The position numbers were made by a program, and so were the translations under genes. This document shows positions 1-8,718 of a stretch of 64,000 nt of DNA, in pieces. The DNA comes from Actinomyces qiguomingii. GTDB lineage: Bacteria > Actinomycetota > Actinomycetes > Actinomycetales > Actinomycetaceae. Numbering within the stretch: position 1 is the first letter of the stretch; each line of letters starts with the position of its first letter. The DNA lies in the NCBI RefSeq assembly GCF_004102025.1, contig NZ_CP025228.1, positions 372,001-436,000 on the forward strand, given 5' to 3'. Below the pieces are notes generated by a model. That model saw only the letters and a list, made by a program, of their open reading frames with translations, ran no database searches and was not told where the DNA came from.

Positions 1-2
1 CG

Positions 3-734
3 GTCCTCAAGACTCAGGGCACCACTGCCCTGTACGTCACCCACGACCAGGACGAGGCCATGACGGTCGCCGATCGGGTCGGCGTGATGGAGACCGGCCG
101 GCTCCTTCGCCTGGACACCCCGGAGCGGTTGTGGGCCGACCCCGGTACCGCGCCGGTAGCCAGGTTCCTCGGTTTCGGACCGCTGCTCGACGACGACGCC
201 GTCGCCCGCCTGGGCTGGGGCGCCCTCCTGGAAGAAGGGGGGAAGGGAGACCTACTGGCGTTGGCGCCCGGGGCGCTGATGGTCGACGTCGATGCGGCCT
301 GGCCGGTGCCCGGGGACGGCGGAGCGGTGCCGGGGGCCGGCGGAGCGGTGCCGGGGGCCGGCGGAGCGGTGTCGGGGGACGGCGGAGCGGTGTCGGGGGA
401 CGGCGGAGCGGTGCCGGGGGACGGCGGAGCGGTGCACGACGCCGGAGTCACCGACGCTGGGGTTGCCGACGCTGGGGTTGCCGACACTGGGGTTGCCGAC
501 ACTGGGGCAGCTGACATTGGGGGCGTTCCGGCGACTGCCGGCGACGACCGGCTCCGGGCGCGGGCACGGTTGACAGCTGTGCGCATGCGTGGCGGGCGGA
601 CTGTCGCCGAGGTTGAGATTGACGGCAAGGCGGCCACAGCCGTATCGGCCAACCGCGGTGCGGAGCCGTTGCGCGTGGGGAGCGAGGTGACAGTGCTGCT
701 GGATCGGCGTCGAACCGCAAGAGTACGGGCATGA
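3..734 (+). CDS. ABC transporter ATP-binding protein, C-terminal part (gene starts before the window)
   Basis: The reading frame is open from the window edge, so the Walker A, Q-loop and signature motifs lie outside. The first visible residues are the switch region (ALYVTHDQDEAMTVADR, with the H-loop histidine), followed by the accessory stretch LLRLDTPERLWADP. The last 60 residues look like a TOBE-type regulatory domain (RLTAVRMRGGRTVAEVEI). This arrangement is typical of importer ATPases of the PotA/FbpC/ThiQ type, acting at the membrane with permeases; the substrate cannot be read. Between the two parts is an unusual Gly/Ala/Val-rich insertion of about 70 residues encoded by minisatellites. 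The stop is TGA at 732-734. Confidence 0.85.
   Translation, partial: VLKTQGTTALYVTHDQDEAMTVADRVGVMETGRLLRLDTPERLWADPGTAPVARFLGFGPLLDDDAVARLGWGALLEEGGKGDLLALAPGALMVDVDAAWPVPGDGGAVPGAGGAVPGAGGAVSGDGGAVSGDGGAVPGDGGAVHDAGVTDAGVADAGVADTGVADTGAADIGGVPATAGDDRLRARARLTAVRMRGGRTVAEVEIDGKAATAVSANRGAEPLRVGSEVTVLLDRRRTARVRA
318..522 (+). repeat. Two in-frame tandem minisatellites (21 bp x 6, then 15 bp x about 4.7)
   Basis: From 318 to 443 a 21-bp unit (GGCGGAGCGGTGCCGGGGGCC and variants) occurs six times and encodes GGAVPGA/GGAVSGD heptapeptides. From 453 to about 522 a 15-bp unit (GACGCTGGGGTTGCC) occurs nearly five times and encodes DAGVA pentapeptides. Both keep the frame of the ABC ATPase and sit before its TOBE-like end, so copy-number change would alter linker length without frameshift. 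Confidence 0.9.
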
Positions 735-745
735 ATAGCGGGCCA

Positions 746-833
746 TGGTTATTTCGACCGATCTCGATGGTAACGTCGACCGACCTCGCTGGTTATTTCG
801 ACCGATCTCGATGGTAACGTCGACCGACCTCGG
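746..833 (-). repeat. 22-bp repeat family A, array 1 (four units, reverse orientation)
   Basis: Four head-to-tail 22-bp units at 746, 768, 790 and 812. On the minus strand they match the unit CCACCGAGGTC-GGTCGAAGTTA seen at 7038, 51455 and 61093, with alternating GATCTCGA and GACCTCGG ends. The array begins 11 bp after the stop of the upstream ABC ATPase. There are no spacers between units. Confidence 0.9.
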
Positions 834-854
834 CGAAGAGGGGAGGGTGAGAGG

Positions 855-983
855 CTGGTCTCATAGCATTCTGTCGGCTCGCCACGGGCTGCGGGTGCTG
901 CTAGCGTTTCGCCCCGGCGCCCAATGGTGCTCGGCGGTCCGGGAAGATTCCCCGGAAACCAACCGCCCGCAATCCGAGACCAG
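855..983 (+). promoter_or_regulatory. Candidate structured RNA leader of the peptide ABC transporter operon
   Basis: In the gene-free stretch 834-1108, CTGGTCTC at 855-862 is exactly complementary to GAGACCAG at 976-983, and the stem extends two more pairs with one G-U. Inside are further hairpins, for example CCGGGAA pairing with TTCCCCGG around 939-956 and GGCGGT pairing with ACCGCC (933-966). A closed, multi-hairpin domain about 130 nt long that ends about 125 nt before an importer operon is riboswitch-like. I could not match it to a known class, so ligand and function are inference. Confidence 0.35.
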
Positions 984-1108
984 TCCCCGGAGGGATCACC
1001 CGCATGCAGGCCGCGCGAATGTGTTGTTGCTGTCGCTGACGACAGCCGCATACCTGTTCGCCGTCCACCCGAGCGCTCCGCGCTCCCGAACCCATGTGAG
1101 GTGCCCCC

Positions 1109-2170
1109 GTGCACACGTCCGTTCAGGACCCCGCCGAATCCGCTGCGTCATCGCCCGCGCCCGCCGCCTCAACGCCCGCTGCCTCAACGCCCGTCGCCTC
1201 AACACCCGCCGCCTCGGCGCCCGCCGACGCCGTCCCTCCGGTTCCGGCTGCACCCGGCTCCTTTGACGTCCCGCCCCCGTCCGCTGCGCGCGCCCGCCTG
1301 CGTCGGCTGCGTTCCGACCGGGCGGCAGTGGTCGGGGCCGGCATCGTGATCCTGACCACCCTGGTGGCCCTGTTCGCCCCGCTGATCACGCGCGCCTTCG
1401 GCGTGGACCCCTACACCTATGACCTCGACGCCCTGGATGCGGCGGGGCTGCCGCTGGGCCGCTTCGGTGGCATCAGCGCCGCCCACCCCTTCGGTGTGGA
1501 GCCGCAGACCGGCCGCGACCTGCTGGCCATTGTGGTTGAGGGCACCCGCACCTCGTTCGCGATCGGCATGGGTGCCACCGCGGTGTCCATGGTCGTGGCC
1601 ATCGCCCTGGGCGTGTCCGCCGGCTATTTCGGCGGCTGGTGGGACGCACTGGTCTCCCGCCTGACCGATATAACCCTGGGCTTCCCCAATCTGGTGTTCA
1701 TGATCGCCGTCTCCGCGATCGTGCCCGCCACCGCCCCGCGCGTGCCAGTGATGATTGCCATCATCGGGATCCTCGGCTGGCCCTCGACCGCCCGAGTCCT
1801 ACGCGCCCGCACCCTCTCGTTGCGTTCACGCACGTACGTGGGAGCCTCGCGGGCCATGGGCGCCTCCCAATGGCATGTAGTCACCACGCAGATCCTTCCC
1901 GGCCTGGTGGCCACCATCATCGTGTTCACCACCATCTCCATCCCCGGCAAGATCACCTCCGAGGCGGCCCTGTCATTCCTCGGCGTCGGCGTGGCACCAC
2001 CAACCCCCTCCTGGGGACGGGCCATTGGCAGCGCCGTCACCTGGGTGAGCACCGACCCCTGGTACCTACTGTTCCCCGGCGCCGCCCTGTTGACGGTGAC
2101 CCTCGCCTTCAACCTGTTCGGTGACGGTCTGCGCGACGCCCTCGACCCCAGGACCGGTGAGGCCCGATGA
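1109..2170 (+). CDS. Peptide/nickel-type ABC transporter permease, DppC/OppC family
   Basis: Inner-membrane permease of an oligopeptide/nickel-class importer. A GTG start at 1109 is preceded by GAGG at about 7 nt. The first 50 residues are Ala/Pro/Ser/Thr rich and cytoplasmic. Then come the OppC amino-terminal segment (RLRRLRSDRAAVVGAGIVIL) and further hydrophobic helices. The EAA-type loop that docks on the ATPase reads YVGASRAMGASQWHVVTTQI, and the ending FNLFGDGLRDALDPR is typical of the family. At 353 residues it is slightly longer than usual because of the low-complexity amino terminus. It overlaps the next permease by 4 nt (ATGA), showing an operon. In many operons the B subunit precedes C; here C is first. 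Confidence 0.93.
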   Translation: MHTSVQDPAESAASSPAPAASTPAASTPVASTPAASAPADAVPPVPAAPGSFDVPPPSAARARLRRLRSDRAAVVGAGIVILTTLVALFAPLITRAFGVDPYTYDLDALDAAGLPLGRFGGISAAHPFGVEPQTGRDLLAIVVEGTRTSFAIGMGATAVSMVVAIALGVSAGYFGGWWDALVSRLTDITLGFPNLVFMIAVSAIVPATAPRVPVMIAIIGILGWPSTARVLRARTLSLRSRTYVGASRAMGASQWHVVTTQILPGLVATIIVFTTISIPGKITSEAALSFLGVGVAPPTPSWGRAIGSAVTWVSTDPWYLLFPGAALLTVTLAFNLFGDGLRDALDPRTGEAR

Positions 2171-3153
2171 ACCGCCTGCGCTTCCTCGCCTCCCGCACCG
2201 CCCAGACCCTGCTGGCGCTGGTGCTGATCGCCTTCATCACCTTCGCGGTCTTCTCCCTGTGGCCCTCCGACCCGGCCACCATGGCCTGCGGCAAGCCCTG
2301 CACGCCGGAGAACCTGGAGCGCGCCCGCGGCTTCATGGGCTACGACCGGCCCTGGTACACCCAGTTCTGGAACTACCTGGCCGGGATCTTCACCGGACGC
2401 ACCTTCGGCGCGGGCGCCTCCGCCATCACCTGCGCCGCCCCGTGCCTGGGCTACTCCTTCCGCCTGTCGACGCCGGTCACGGAACTGATCATCTCCCGGC
2501 TGCCGGTGACAGCATCCATCGCCATCGGCGCCGCCGTGTTGTGGCTGGCGATCGGCGTGGGCGCGGGCGCTGTCTCCGCGCTGCGGCGCGGCAGCCGCCT
2601 GGACCGCACCATCATGGCCGGAACCGTCGTTGGCGTGTCGACGCCGTCATACCTGCTGGGCCTGCTCGCCATCCTCCTGTTCGGCTTCACTCTGGACATG
2701 GTGCCCGTCTCCGGCTATGTGCCGCTGACGGACAGCCCCATCGACTGGGCCTGGCACCTGATCCTGCCCTGGTGCGTACTGGCTTTGATCTCCGCCGCCG
2801 TGTACGCGCGCATGGTGCGCGGGGAGATGCTGGAGAACCTGGGTGAGGATTATGTGCGCACCGCCCGCGCCATCGGCCTGCCCGAGCGTCGGGTGATTGG
2901 CCGGCACGTCATGCACAACGTGTCCCTGCCGGTGCTGACCTACTTCGCCCTCGACCTGGGCGGCATGCTCGGCGGCGCCGTCATCACCGAGCGCGTCTTC
3001 TCCATGCCCGGGCTGGGCGCCCTGCTGATGGACGCCGTCGGCTCCACCGACCTGCCGGTGATCACCGGCGTCACGCTGGTCTCCGCCGCCTTCGTGATTG
3101 TGGCGAACCTGCTGATGGACGCCGTGGCCTCCTTCATTGACCCGCGGGTCTGA
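2167..3153 (+). CDS. Peptide/nickel-type ABC transporter permease, DppB/OppB family
   Basis: Second permease of the importer, 328 residues with six predicted membrane segments. The opening is the DppB signature (RFLASRTAQTLLALVLIAFI then FAVFSLWPSDP). The docking loop is DYVRTARAIGLPERRVIGRH, and the ending ANLLMDAVASFIDPRV is characteristic of OppB/DppB. The start ATG overlaps the upstream stop, so it is translationally coupled. A Cys-containing periplasmic stretch (ACGKPCTPE, ITCAAPCLG) between the first two helices is larger than in minimal homologues and might form a disulfide; that is inference. Confidence 0.93.
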   Translation: MNRLRFLASRTAQTLLALVLIAFITFAVFSLWPSDPATMACGKPCTPENLERARGFMGYDRPWYTQFWNYLAGIFTGRTFGAGASAITCAAPCLGYSFRLSTPVTELIISRLPVTASIAIGAAVLWLAIGVGAGAVSALRRGSRLDRTIMAGTVVGVSTPSYLLGLLAILLFGFTLDMVPVSGYVPLTDSPIDWAWHLILPWCVLALISAAVYARMVRGEMLENLGEDYVRTARAIGLPERRVIGRHVMHNVSLPVLTYFALDLGGMLGGAVITERVFSMPGLGALLMDAVGSTDLPVITGVTLVSAAFVIVANLLMDAVASFIDPRV

Positions 3154-3200
3154 ACCCCCGAACTCGACTCCCGCCCTCATCCACCCGAAAGGAATCACTC

Positions 3201-4946
3201 ATGTCTTTCACCCGCCCGACGACGCCGCAGCCCGACTCCGCCCACGCTCCCGCCTCTGCGGGGCGCCCCGGGGCCCGGTCCGCCGGTCGCGACCGGCTCG
3301 CCGTCTCCCGCCGCGGCCTGCTGGCCGGAGCCGGCGTCTCCGGCCTGGCCCTGGCGCTGGCCGCCTGCGGCGCCAACTCCCGAGGCTCTGCCGCCAACAC
3401 CGCGACGGCCACCGCCGGCGGCACCCTGTACGTGCTCAGCACCGACACCGACATCAACTGGGACCCCGCCAAGAGCCAGTCCCTGGCCATCACCTCTCTG
3501 GCCCTGGTGCACCGCCGCCTGACCACCTGGGACATCACCGCCGACGGCGCCCCCGCCGTCGTCCCCGACCTGGCCACGGACACGGGCACCGTCTCCGAGG
3601 ACGGCCTGACCTGGACCTACACCCTTAAGGAGGGCATCACCCTGGAGGACGGCACCCCGATCACCGCCTCCCAGATCAAGTACGGCATTGAGCGCTCCTT
3701 CGCCCCCGCCCTGTCCGGCGGCCTGGGCTACCACAAGACCCTGCTGGCGGGCGCGGGGGATTACACCGGCCCTTACGACGGGGAGCACCTGGACTCCATT
3801 GAGGTGCCGGATGAGACCACCATCGTCTTCCACCTGGACCACCCCTACGGCGACTGGCCCTGGATCGTGTCCCTGCCGGCCTTCGCGCCCGTGCCCGAGG
3901 CCAGTGACGACCCCGCCACCTACGCCCAGGCCCCCGTCGCCTCCGGCCCCTACCGGGTGGCGGACTACCGCCAGGGCAACTCGGTGACCCTGGCCCGCAA
4001 CGAGAACTGGTCGGCCGCCACCGACCAGGTGCGGGCCGCCCTGCCCGATGAGATCGTCTTCTCCCTGGGGCAGGATGAGGACACCGTCAGCCAGCGCCTG
4101 ATCGCCGACTCCGGAAACGACCAGTACGCCTTCTCCGCCCAGCTGCTGACCGCCTCCAAGCTGGCCCAGGTCAGCGCCGACGACGCCGTGTCCACCCGCC
4201 TGGCCACCTCCGACCCGGGCCCGCTGCTGTACCTGGCGATCAACACCGAGCGGATAACCGACCCCGAGGTGCGCCAGGCGATCGCCTACGCGGTGGACAA
4301 GACCGCCGTGCAGCGGACCCTGGGAGGGGAGCTGGGTGCCGGCATCGCCACCACTTACATCACCCCGGGTATCCCCGGGCAGGAGGACTACGACCTTTAC
4401 CCCACGGACATGGAAAAGGCCAAGATCCTGCTGGAGGGCAAACAGGTGCCGGAGCTGATCCTGCTGTCGCAGAACAACGAGGCGCGTCTGGCAATCTCCG
4501 AGGCCGTGCAGCAGTCGCTGACCGAGCTGGGGCTGAAGGTCACTATCGACCCGCAGACCACGGACGCCTACACCGAGCGGGTCACGCAGGGCGACGGCTC
4601 CACCTACGACCTGACGGTGGTGTCCTGGAACCCGGACTACCCGTCGGCCAACGCCAACATTCAGCCCCTGTACGCCTCCTCCGAGATCGGTCAGGGCGGG
4701 CACAACGTCTCCCGCTACTCCGAGCCGGAGGTGGACCGGCTGATCACCGAGGCGCTGCAGGAGACCGACGCGCAGGCGGCCGCCACCAAGTGGGCGGCGC
4801 TGGACCGGCGCATCGCCGAGGACGTCCCCGGGGTCCCGCTGGTCAACCGCCGCAACTCCTTCCTGCACGGTTCGAAGGTGACCGGCTTCTTCGTGGCGCC
4901 CTTCCCCGCCTACCCCAACTACCTGGTGCTGGGAGTGAGCGAGTAG
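3201..4946 (+). CDS. Extracellular solute-binding lipoprotein, family 5 (peptide/nickel type)
   Basis: Substrate-binding lipoprotein that delivers ligand to the two permeases. The start ATG follows an AAAGGA ribosome site. A twin-arginine motif (SRRGLLAG) and hydrophobic stretch end in the lipobox LAAC with Cys at about residue 56, so the protein is probably Tat-exported and lipid-anchored. The family 5 pattern is clear: GGTLYVLSTDTDINWDPAKS at the mature start, then LTWTYTLKEGITLEDGTPI, SGPYRVADYRQGNSVTLARN and the PEVRQAIAYAVDK block. At 581 residues it has family length. Its stop overlaps the start of the ATPase gene, so all four subunits are in one operon. The ligand is not readable. Confidence 0.93.
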   Translation: MSFTRPTTPQPDSAHAPASAGRPGARSAGRDRLAVSRRGLLAGAGVSGLALALAACGANSRGSAANTATATAGGTLYVLSTDTDINWDPAKSQSLAITSLALVHRRLTTWDITADGAPAVVPDLATDTGTVSEDGLTWTYTLKEGITLEDGTPITASQIKYGIERSFAPALSGGLGYHKTLLAGAGDYTGPYDGEHLDSIEVPDETTIVFHLDHPYGDWPWIVSLPAFAPVPEASDDPATYAQAPVASGPYRVADYRQGNSVTLARNENWSAATDQVRAALPDEIVFSLGQDEDTVSQRLIADSGNDQYAFSAQLLTASKLAQVSADDAVSTRLATSDPGPLLYLAINTERITDPEVRQAIAYAVDKTAVQRTLGGELGAGIATTYITPGIPGQEDYDLYPTDMEKAKILLEGKQVPELILLSQNNEARLAISEAVQQSLTELGLKVTIDPQTTDAYTERVTQGDGSTYDLTVVSWNPDYPSANANIQPLYASSEIGQGGHNVSRYSEPEVDRLITEALQETDAQAAATKWAALDRRIAEDVPGVPLVNRRNSFLHGSKVTGFFVAPFPAYPNYLVLGVSE

Positions 4947-7030
4947 TGCGCGACCGGGAGCAGGCGCCGAGTGGGGAGCGGGCGGCTAACTCCGACCAGG
5001 AGGTGGCGGCGCAGCAGGCGGTGCCGACGCCCGAGGCTGCGGCCTCACCGGCGGCATCGGCGGGAGCCTCCGCGGTGGGGCCGGTCCCCGTGCTGTCGCT
5101 GCGCGGCTTCGGGGTGTCCTTCGCCGGCACCGTCGAGCACGCCAGTGCCGAGGTCGACCTGGATCTCGTGCCCGGCCGGGTACTCGCCCTGGTGGGCGAG
5201 TCCGGCTCCGGCAAGTCGGTTACCGCCATGGGCGCCCTCGGCCTGCTCCCGTCGACTGCGCGTGTGACCGGCTCCGCCGTCGTGGTCGACGGTGCTCATC
5301 TCGCCGACGATGACGCCTCCTCCCGCCCGGACACCGCCGTCGACGCCCCCGCCTCCGCCGTCGACGGCGGTGCCACGTACGGAACAGCGGCGCCCGGTGC
5401 CCCGCCGGGCACGCAGCTGGTGGGCGCGCCCCGGGAGGTGCTCGATGATGTGCGCGGGCGTCTGGTGGGGACCATCTTCCAGGAGCCGACCACCGCTCTG
5501 GACCCGCTGGAGACCATCGCCTCCCAGATCGGCGAGGCGGTGCGGATCCACGCGCCGGGCCGCCCGCGCCGCAGCCGGGTGCACGCCCGCGTGCTGGAGC
5601 TGCTTCGGCGCGTGGGCCTGGGGGAGGGCGAGCAGGCCGAGCGCATAGCCCGCTCCTACCCCCACCAGCTGTCCGGCGGGCAGTTGCAGCGCGCCTGCAT
5701 CGCCCTGGCCATGGCCGCCGACCCGCCGGTCTTGATCGCCGACGAGCCCACCACCGCCCTGGACGTCACCGTGCAGGCCGGCATCCTGGACCTGCTGCGC
5801 TCGCTGACCGAGTCCGGCGTCGCCGTGCTGCTGATCACGCACGACATGGGGGTGGTCGCGGACGTGGCCGACGACGTCGCCGTCATGCGCCATGGCCGCA
5901 TCGTGGAGCGGGGCCGCACCCGGGAGCTGTTCGCCCACCCGCACCACTCCTACACCCGCGCCCTGCTGGCGGCGGTGCCCCGGCTGGACTCGCTGCGCGG
6001 TGGAGTCGAGGCGGAGGAGAGGGAGGCGCTGCAGGAACCGACCGGTGCGACGGCATCGGGGGGCGACGGCGGTGCGGCCGACGACCGGCCCGGCTCGGTC
6101 GCCCGCGAGCAGGCCACACACGATGACGCGGTGGACCGCGGCGCGCCCAGTACCGGTGGCACGGGCAATCTGTCCAGTAGCGGCGGGACTGTCGGTTCGC
6201 AGGCTGCGGTCCCGCACTCGGCCGAACCCGTCGTTGAGATCCGCGGTCTCGACGTCGTCTACCGCAACCGCCGCCGTCGGGTGCACGCGGTGCACGAGGT
6301 GTCGCTGCGCATCGACGCCGGCGAGGTGTTGGGGCTGGTGGGCGAGTCCGGCTCCGGGAAGTCGACTATTGCCGGCACCCTGACCGGGCTGGTGCCCATT
6401 GCGGCCGGGTCGGTGCGCGTATGCGGCGTGGAGGTGGCCGGGGCCGGGCGCCGCGCCCTGCTGCCCGCGCGGCGGGCCACCGGCGTCATCTACCAGAATC
6501 CGGCCTCCTCTCTGAACCCGCGACGCACGGCGGGATCGGCAATAGCCGAACCGATGCTGGTGCACGGCGGCTATACCTCCGCCGAGCGCAGGGCCCGGGT
6601 GCGTGAACTGCTGGAGGCGGTGCACCTGCCGGAGGGGCTGGCCGACCGCTACCCGCATGAGATGAGTGGCGGCCAGCGGCAGCGTGTCGCCATTGCCCGG
6701 GCGCTGGCATTGGACCCGCGCCTGGTGATCGCCGACGAGCCGACCAGTGCCCTGGACGTGTCGGTGCAGGCGGTGGTGCTGGAGCTGTTGCGTCAGCTGC
6801 AGTCCGAGCTGGGCTTCGCCTGCCTGTTCGTCTCCCACGACCTGGCGGTGGTCGACTCCCTGGCCACCCGGACCGCGGTGCTTGCCCATGGGCGGGTCGT
6901 CGAGCAGGGCGCGACGGCGCAGGTGCTCGCCCACCCGCGCGAGGAGTACACGCGTCGGCTGGTCGCGGCCGTTCCGGTTCCCGACCCCGAGGCCCAGGCC
7001 CGCCGCCGCGCCGCCCGCAACTCCCGCTAG
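4946..7030 (+). CDS. Fused DppD-DppF-type peptide ABC transporter ATPase (two nucleotide-binding domains)
   Basis: One polypeptide of 694 residues carries both ATPase domains of the importer. I chose GTG at 4946, which overlaps the upstream stop (TAGTG); about 45 low-complexity residues precede the first domain. Domain 1 has GESGSGKS near residue 83, the signature LSGGQLQRACIA and Walker B VLIADEPTTALD. After an Ala/Gly/Thr-rich linker, domain 2 has GESGSGKST near residue 465, MSGGQRQRVAIARAL and LVIADEPTSALD. Domain 1 contains an insertion of about 50 residues between Walker A and the Q-loop. It completes the importer operon, and the 22-bp repeat array starts 8 bp after its stop. Confidence 0.93.
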   Translation: MRDREQAPSGERAANSDQEVAAQQAVPTPEAAASPAASAGASAVGPVPVLSLRGFGVSFAGTVEHASAEVDLDLVPGRVLALVGESGSGKSVTAMGALGLLPSTARVTGSAVVVDGAHLADDDASSRPDTAVDAPASAVDGGATYGTAAPGAPPGTQLVGAPREVLDDVRGRLVGTIFQEPTTALDPLETIASQIGEAVRIHAPGRPRRSRVHARVLELLRRVGLGEGEQAERIARSYPHQLSGGQLQRACIALAMAADPPVLIADEPTTALDVTVQAGILDLLRSLTESGVAVLLITHDMGVVADVADDVAVMRHGRIVERGRTRELFAHPHHSYTRALLAAVPRLDSLRGGVEAEEREALQEPTGATASGGDGGAADDRPGSVAREQATHDDAVDRGAPSTGGTGNLSSSGGTVGSQAAVPHSAEPVVEIRGLDVVYRNRRRRVHAVHEVSLRIDAGEVLGLVGESGSGKSTIAGTLTGLVPIAAGSVRVCGVEVAGAGRRALLPARRATGVIYQNPASSLNPRRTAGSAIAEPMLVHGGYTSAERRARVRELLEAVHLPEGLADRYPHEMSGGQRQRVAIARALALDPRLVIADEPTSALDVSVQAVVLELLRQLQSELGFACLFVSHDLAVVDSLATRTAVLAHGRVVEQGATAQVLAHPREEYTRRLVAAVPVPDPEAQARRRAARNSR

Positions 7031-7037
7031 CCCCCTT

Positions 7038-7169
7038 CCACCGAGGTCGGTCGAAGTTACCACCGAGGTCGGTCGAAGTAACCATCGAGGTCGGTCGAAG
7101 TTACCACCGAGGTCGGTCGAAGTTACCACCGAGGTCGGTCGAAGTTACCATCGAGGTCGGTCGGAGCGG
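7038..7169 (+). repeat. 22-bp repeat family A, array 2 (six units)
   Basis: Six contiguous 22-bp units (CCACCGAGGTC then GGTCGAAGTTA) start at 7038, 7060, 7082, 7104, 7126 and 7148. The first five differ from one another at only one or two positions (CCACC/CCATC, GTTA/GTAA), and the last one decays at its end. It lies between the ABC ATPase stop (7030) and the next gene, which starts about 140 bp further on. Confidence 0.95.
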
Positions 7170-7306
7170 CCCTCCCGATGCCCAAAAGGGCAGGAATCTC
7201 ACAATGCGGGTTCGCCTCCGGTGAAGGGGCTGACGGGAGGCGGGCGCAGGGGTCACCATTGGACTGAGCCAAGACGACGTTCGTTTCCATGCCCCGGGAG
7301 GCACCC

Positions 7307-8173
7307 ATGGCCATAGCTCACTCGCACCGTTTCACCCAAGAAGACCTGCCGGTAGAGGCCGGCCGCTATCGGTTGGTCGCTTCTGGATCCTGCCCCTGGT
7401 GCCGCCGCGTCCTCATCGCGCGCCGTCTGCTTGGGCTTACGGAGGCGATTCCAGTCTCCTGGTGCTACGGGCGCGGCGTCGACGGCTTCTGGGAGCTGAC
7501 CGGCCCCGACGGCGAGCCGGGGCCCGACCCGGCCCTTGACAACGCAACCTCAATCGCCGAGGTCTACGCGGGCACTCCCGGTTACACCCAGCCACCCACC
7601 ATTCCCGCACTTGTGGACACCACCACCGGGCACGTCGTCGTCGATGACTCCGGAGATCTGCTCTTCGACCTGGCCACCGCCTGGAAGCCGCTGCACCGCG
7701 CCGGCGCCCCCGACCTGTATCCCATGGACCGGCGCAACTCCACCGACGCCTGGGACAAGTGGATCGGCGAGCACATCAACCAGGGACACTCCACCGCCAC
7801 CCACTCCAAGAACACCGAGGAGGCCACGGCGGCCGCCAACGGCGTGCTGGTCGCCTTCGACGTCGTCGACACGCTGCTGGCCCGCGCCACCAAGATGGAG
7901 GCCTCCCGGGAGGCGGCCCTGACCGTGCAGGACGTGCCGCCGCTGTCCGCCGTGGTGTCCGTGGAGCAGTTCCTGTGCGGTGCCGCTCCCACCGGCAGCG
8001 ACATTCGCCTGTTCACCACCGTGCAGGCCTATGAGTACGGCGGGCGCGCCTACTACCCCGGCGGCGAGGCGCCGTCTATTGCCTTCTGGCCGGCGCTTGC
8101 CCGCTGGTTCCGGGCGCTGGAGGGACGCGTCGGCTGGGTCGGCACCGAGGAGCGCAGCGCGCTCGGGCTGTAA
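7307..8173 (+). CDS. Glutathione S-transferase family protein, glutathionyl-hydroquinone reductase-like (xi class)
   Basis: Cytosolic thiol-transferase homologue of about 288 residues. The thioredoxin-like amino-terminal half has the active-site motif CPWCRR near residue 28, where xi-class enzymes carry CPW[A/C]. It also has the class blocks TIPALVDTTTGHVVVDDSG (cis-Pro and thiol-binding edge) and LYPMDRRNSTDAWDKWIGEH. The carboxy-terminal helical domain holds IRLFTTVQAYEYGG. Family members reduce glutathionyl-hydroquinones; actinobacteria mostly use mycothiol, so the real cofactor may differ (inference). I prefer ATG 7307 over ATG 7289 because GGGAGG ends 5 nt before it. It is a single-gene unit between the repeat array and a convergent TA pair. 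Confidence 0.85.
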   Translation: MAIAHSHRFTQEDLPVEAGRYRLVASGSCPWCRRVLIARRLLGLTEAIPVSWCYGRGVDGFWELTGPDGEPGPDPALDNATSIAEVYAGTPGYTQPPTIPALVDTTTGHVVVDDSGDLLFDLATAWKPLHRAGAPDLYPMDRRNSTDAWDKWIGEHINQGHSTATHSKNTEEATAAANGVLVAFDVVDTLLARATKMEASREAALTVQDVPPLSAVVSVEQFLCGAAPTGSDIRLFTTVQAYEYGGRAYYPGGEAPSIAFWPALARWFRALEGRVGWVGTEERSALGL

Positions 8174-8206
8174 TACCTCTATAAATACCTCTCTGGGCGT
8201 GCGTGA

Positions 8207-8716
8207 CTAACGGCGCGGCGAATTCGCGATCGCCTTCATGGACAGCAGCAGTTGCATGTCATCGACGGGTGAGACGGAGAAGTTGCCGTTGGCCAGGTAG
8301 AAGGACTTGGCTGTCTCATCCCGGCAATGGATCAGTAAGGCGCGGGCTCCCGCGATCTCGCTGATCTGGAGGGTTCTCAGCATGGCGTCCTTCAAAAGTG
8401 CGGCGCCGATGCCCAGACCTTGTGCGCGTCGGTCGACGGCGAGCCGTGCGAGCAGGACGCAGGGAATCTCGCGCGGAGCCTGCTTTGCAATGCTCGCCGG
8501 AGCGTGTGTCTTCACGATGCAGGCAGTTGCGAGCGCGTAATATCCGAGTATCTGACCGTCCTGGACGGTCACGTACGTGACCGCGTTGTCCGCCTTCTGG
8601 TTCTGCCACGCGAAACGATGCAGCCAGTCATCCAGCTCCTCGGCGCCACTGCGGAAGCTGTTGCGAATGTCGCTGCGGGCCAGGCGCCGAGGAGTCTCCA
8701 GGATGCCAGTGCCCAT
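8207..8716 (-). CDS. GNAT acetyltransferase toxin, TacT-like
   Basis: Small GNAT-fold protein of 169 residues. Known TacT/AtaT toxins block translation by acetylating aminoacyl-tRNA. Visible family features are the opening FRSGAEELDDWLHRFAWQNQ, the acetyl-CoA binding loop RRAQGLGIGAALLKDAM (V-x-x-R-x-x-G-x-G/A pattern) and the carboxy-terminal FYLANGNFSVSP. It lies 2 nt downstream of a DUF1778 antitoxin gene on the same strand, the standard antitoxin-toxin order. Acylation specificity cannot be read from the sequence. Confidence 0.9.
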   Translation of the reverse strand: MGTGILETPRRLARSDIRNSFRSGAEELDDWLHRFAWQNQKADNAVTYVTVQDGQILGYYALATACIVKTHAPASIAKQAPREIPCVLLARLAVDRRAQGLGIGAALLKDAMLRTLQISEIAGARALLIHCRDETAKSFYLANGNFSVSPVDDMQLLLSMKAIANSPRR

Positions 8717-8718
8717 TC

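Noticed and set aside
855..983. Leader as a cobalamin riboswitch on the minus strand
   Set aside because: GGCTGGTCTCATAGC resembles the reversed B12 box, but the other conserved blocks do not fit and no gene follows on the minus strand in the right position.
3195..4868. Minus-strand 557-codon open frame over the solute-binding protein gene
   Set aside because: It mirrors the GC-biased codons of a clear plus-strand gene and has a Val/Gly/Gln-rich composition with no motifs.
5045..7129. Minus-strand 694-codon open frame over the fused ABC ATPase
   Set aside because: Shadow frame; both ATPase domains on the plus strand are unambiguous.
7038..7169. 22-bp arrays as CRISPR
   Set aside because: Units are directly adjacent with no spacers, only 22 bp long, occur at four loci next to unrelated genes, and no cas genes are in the window.
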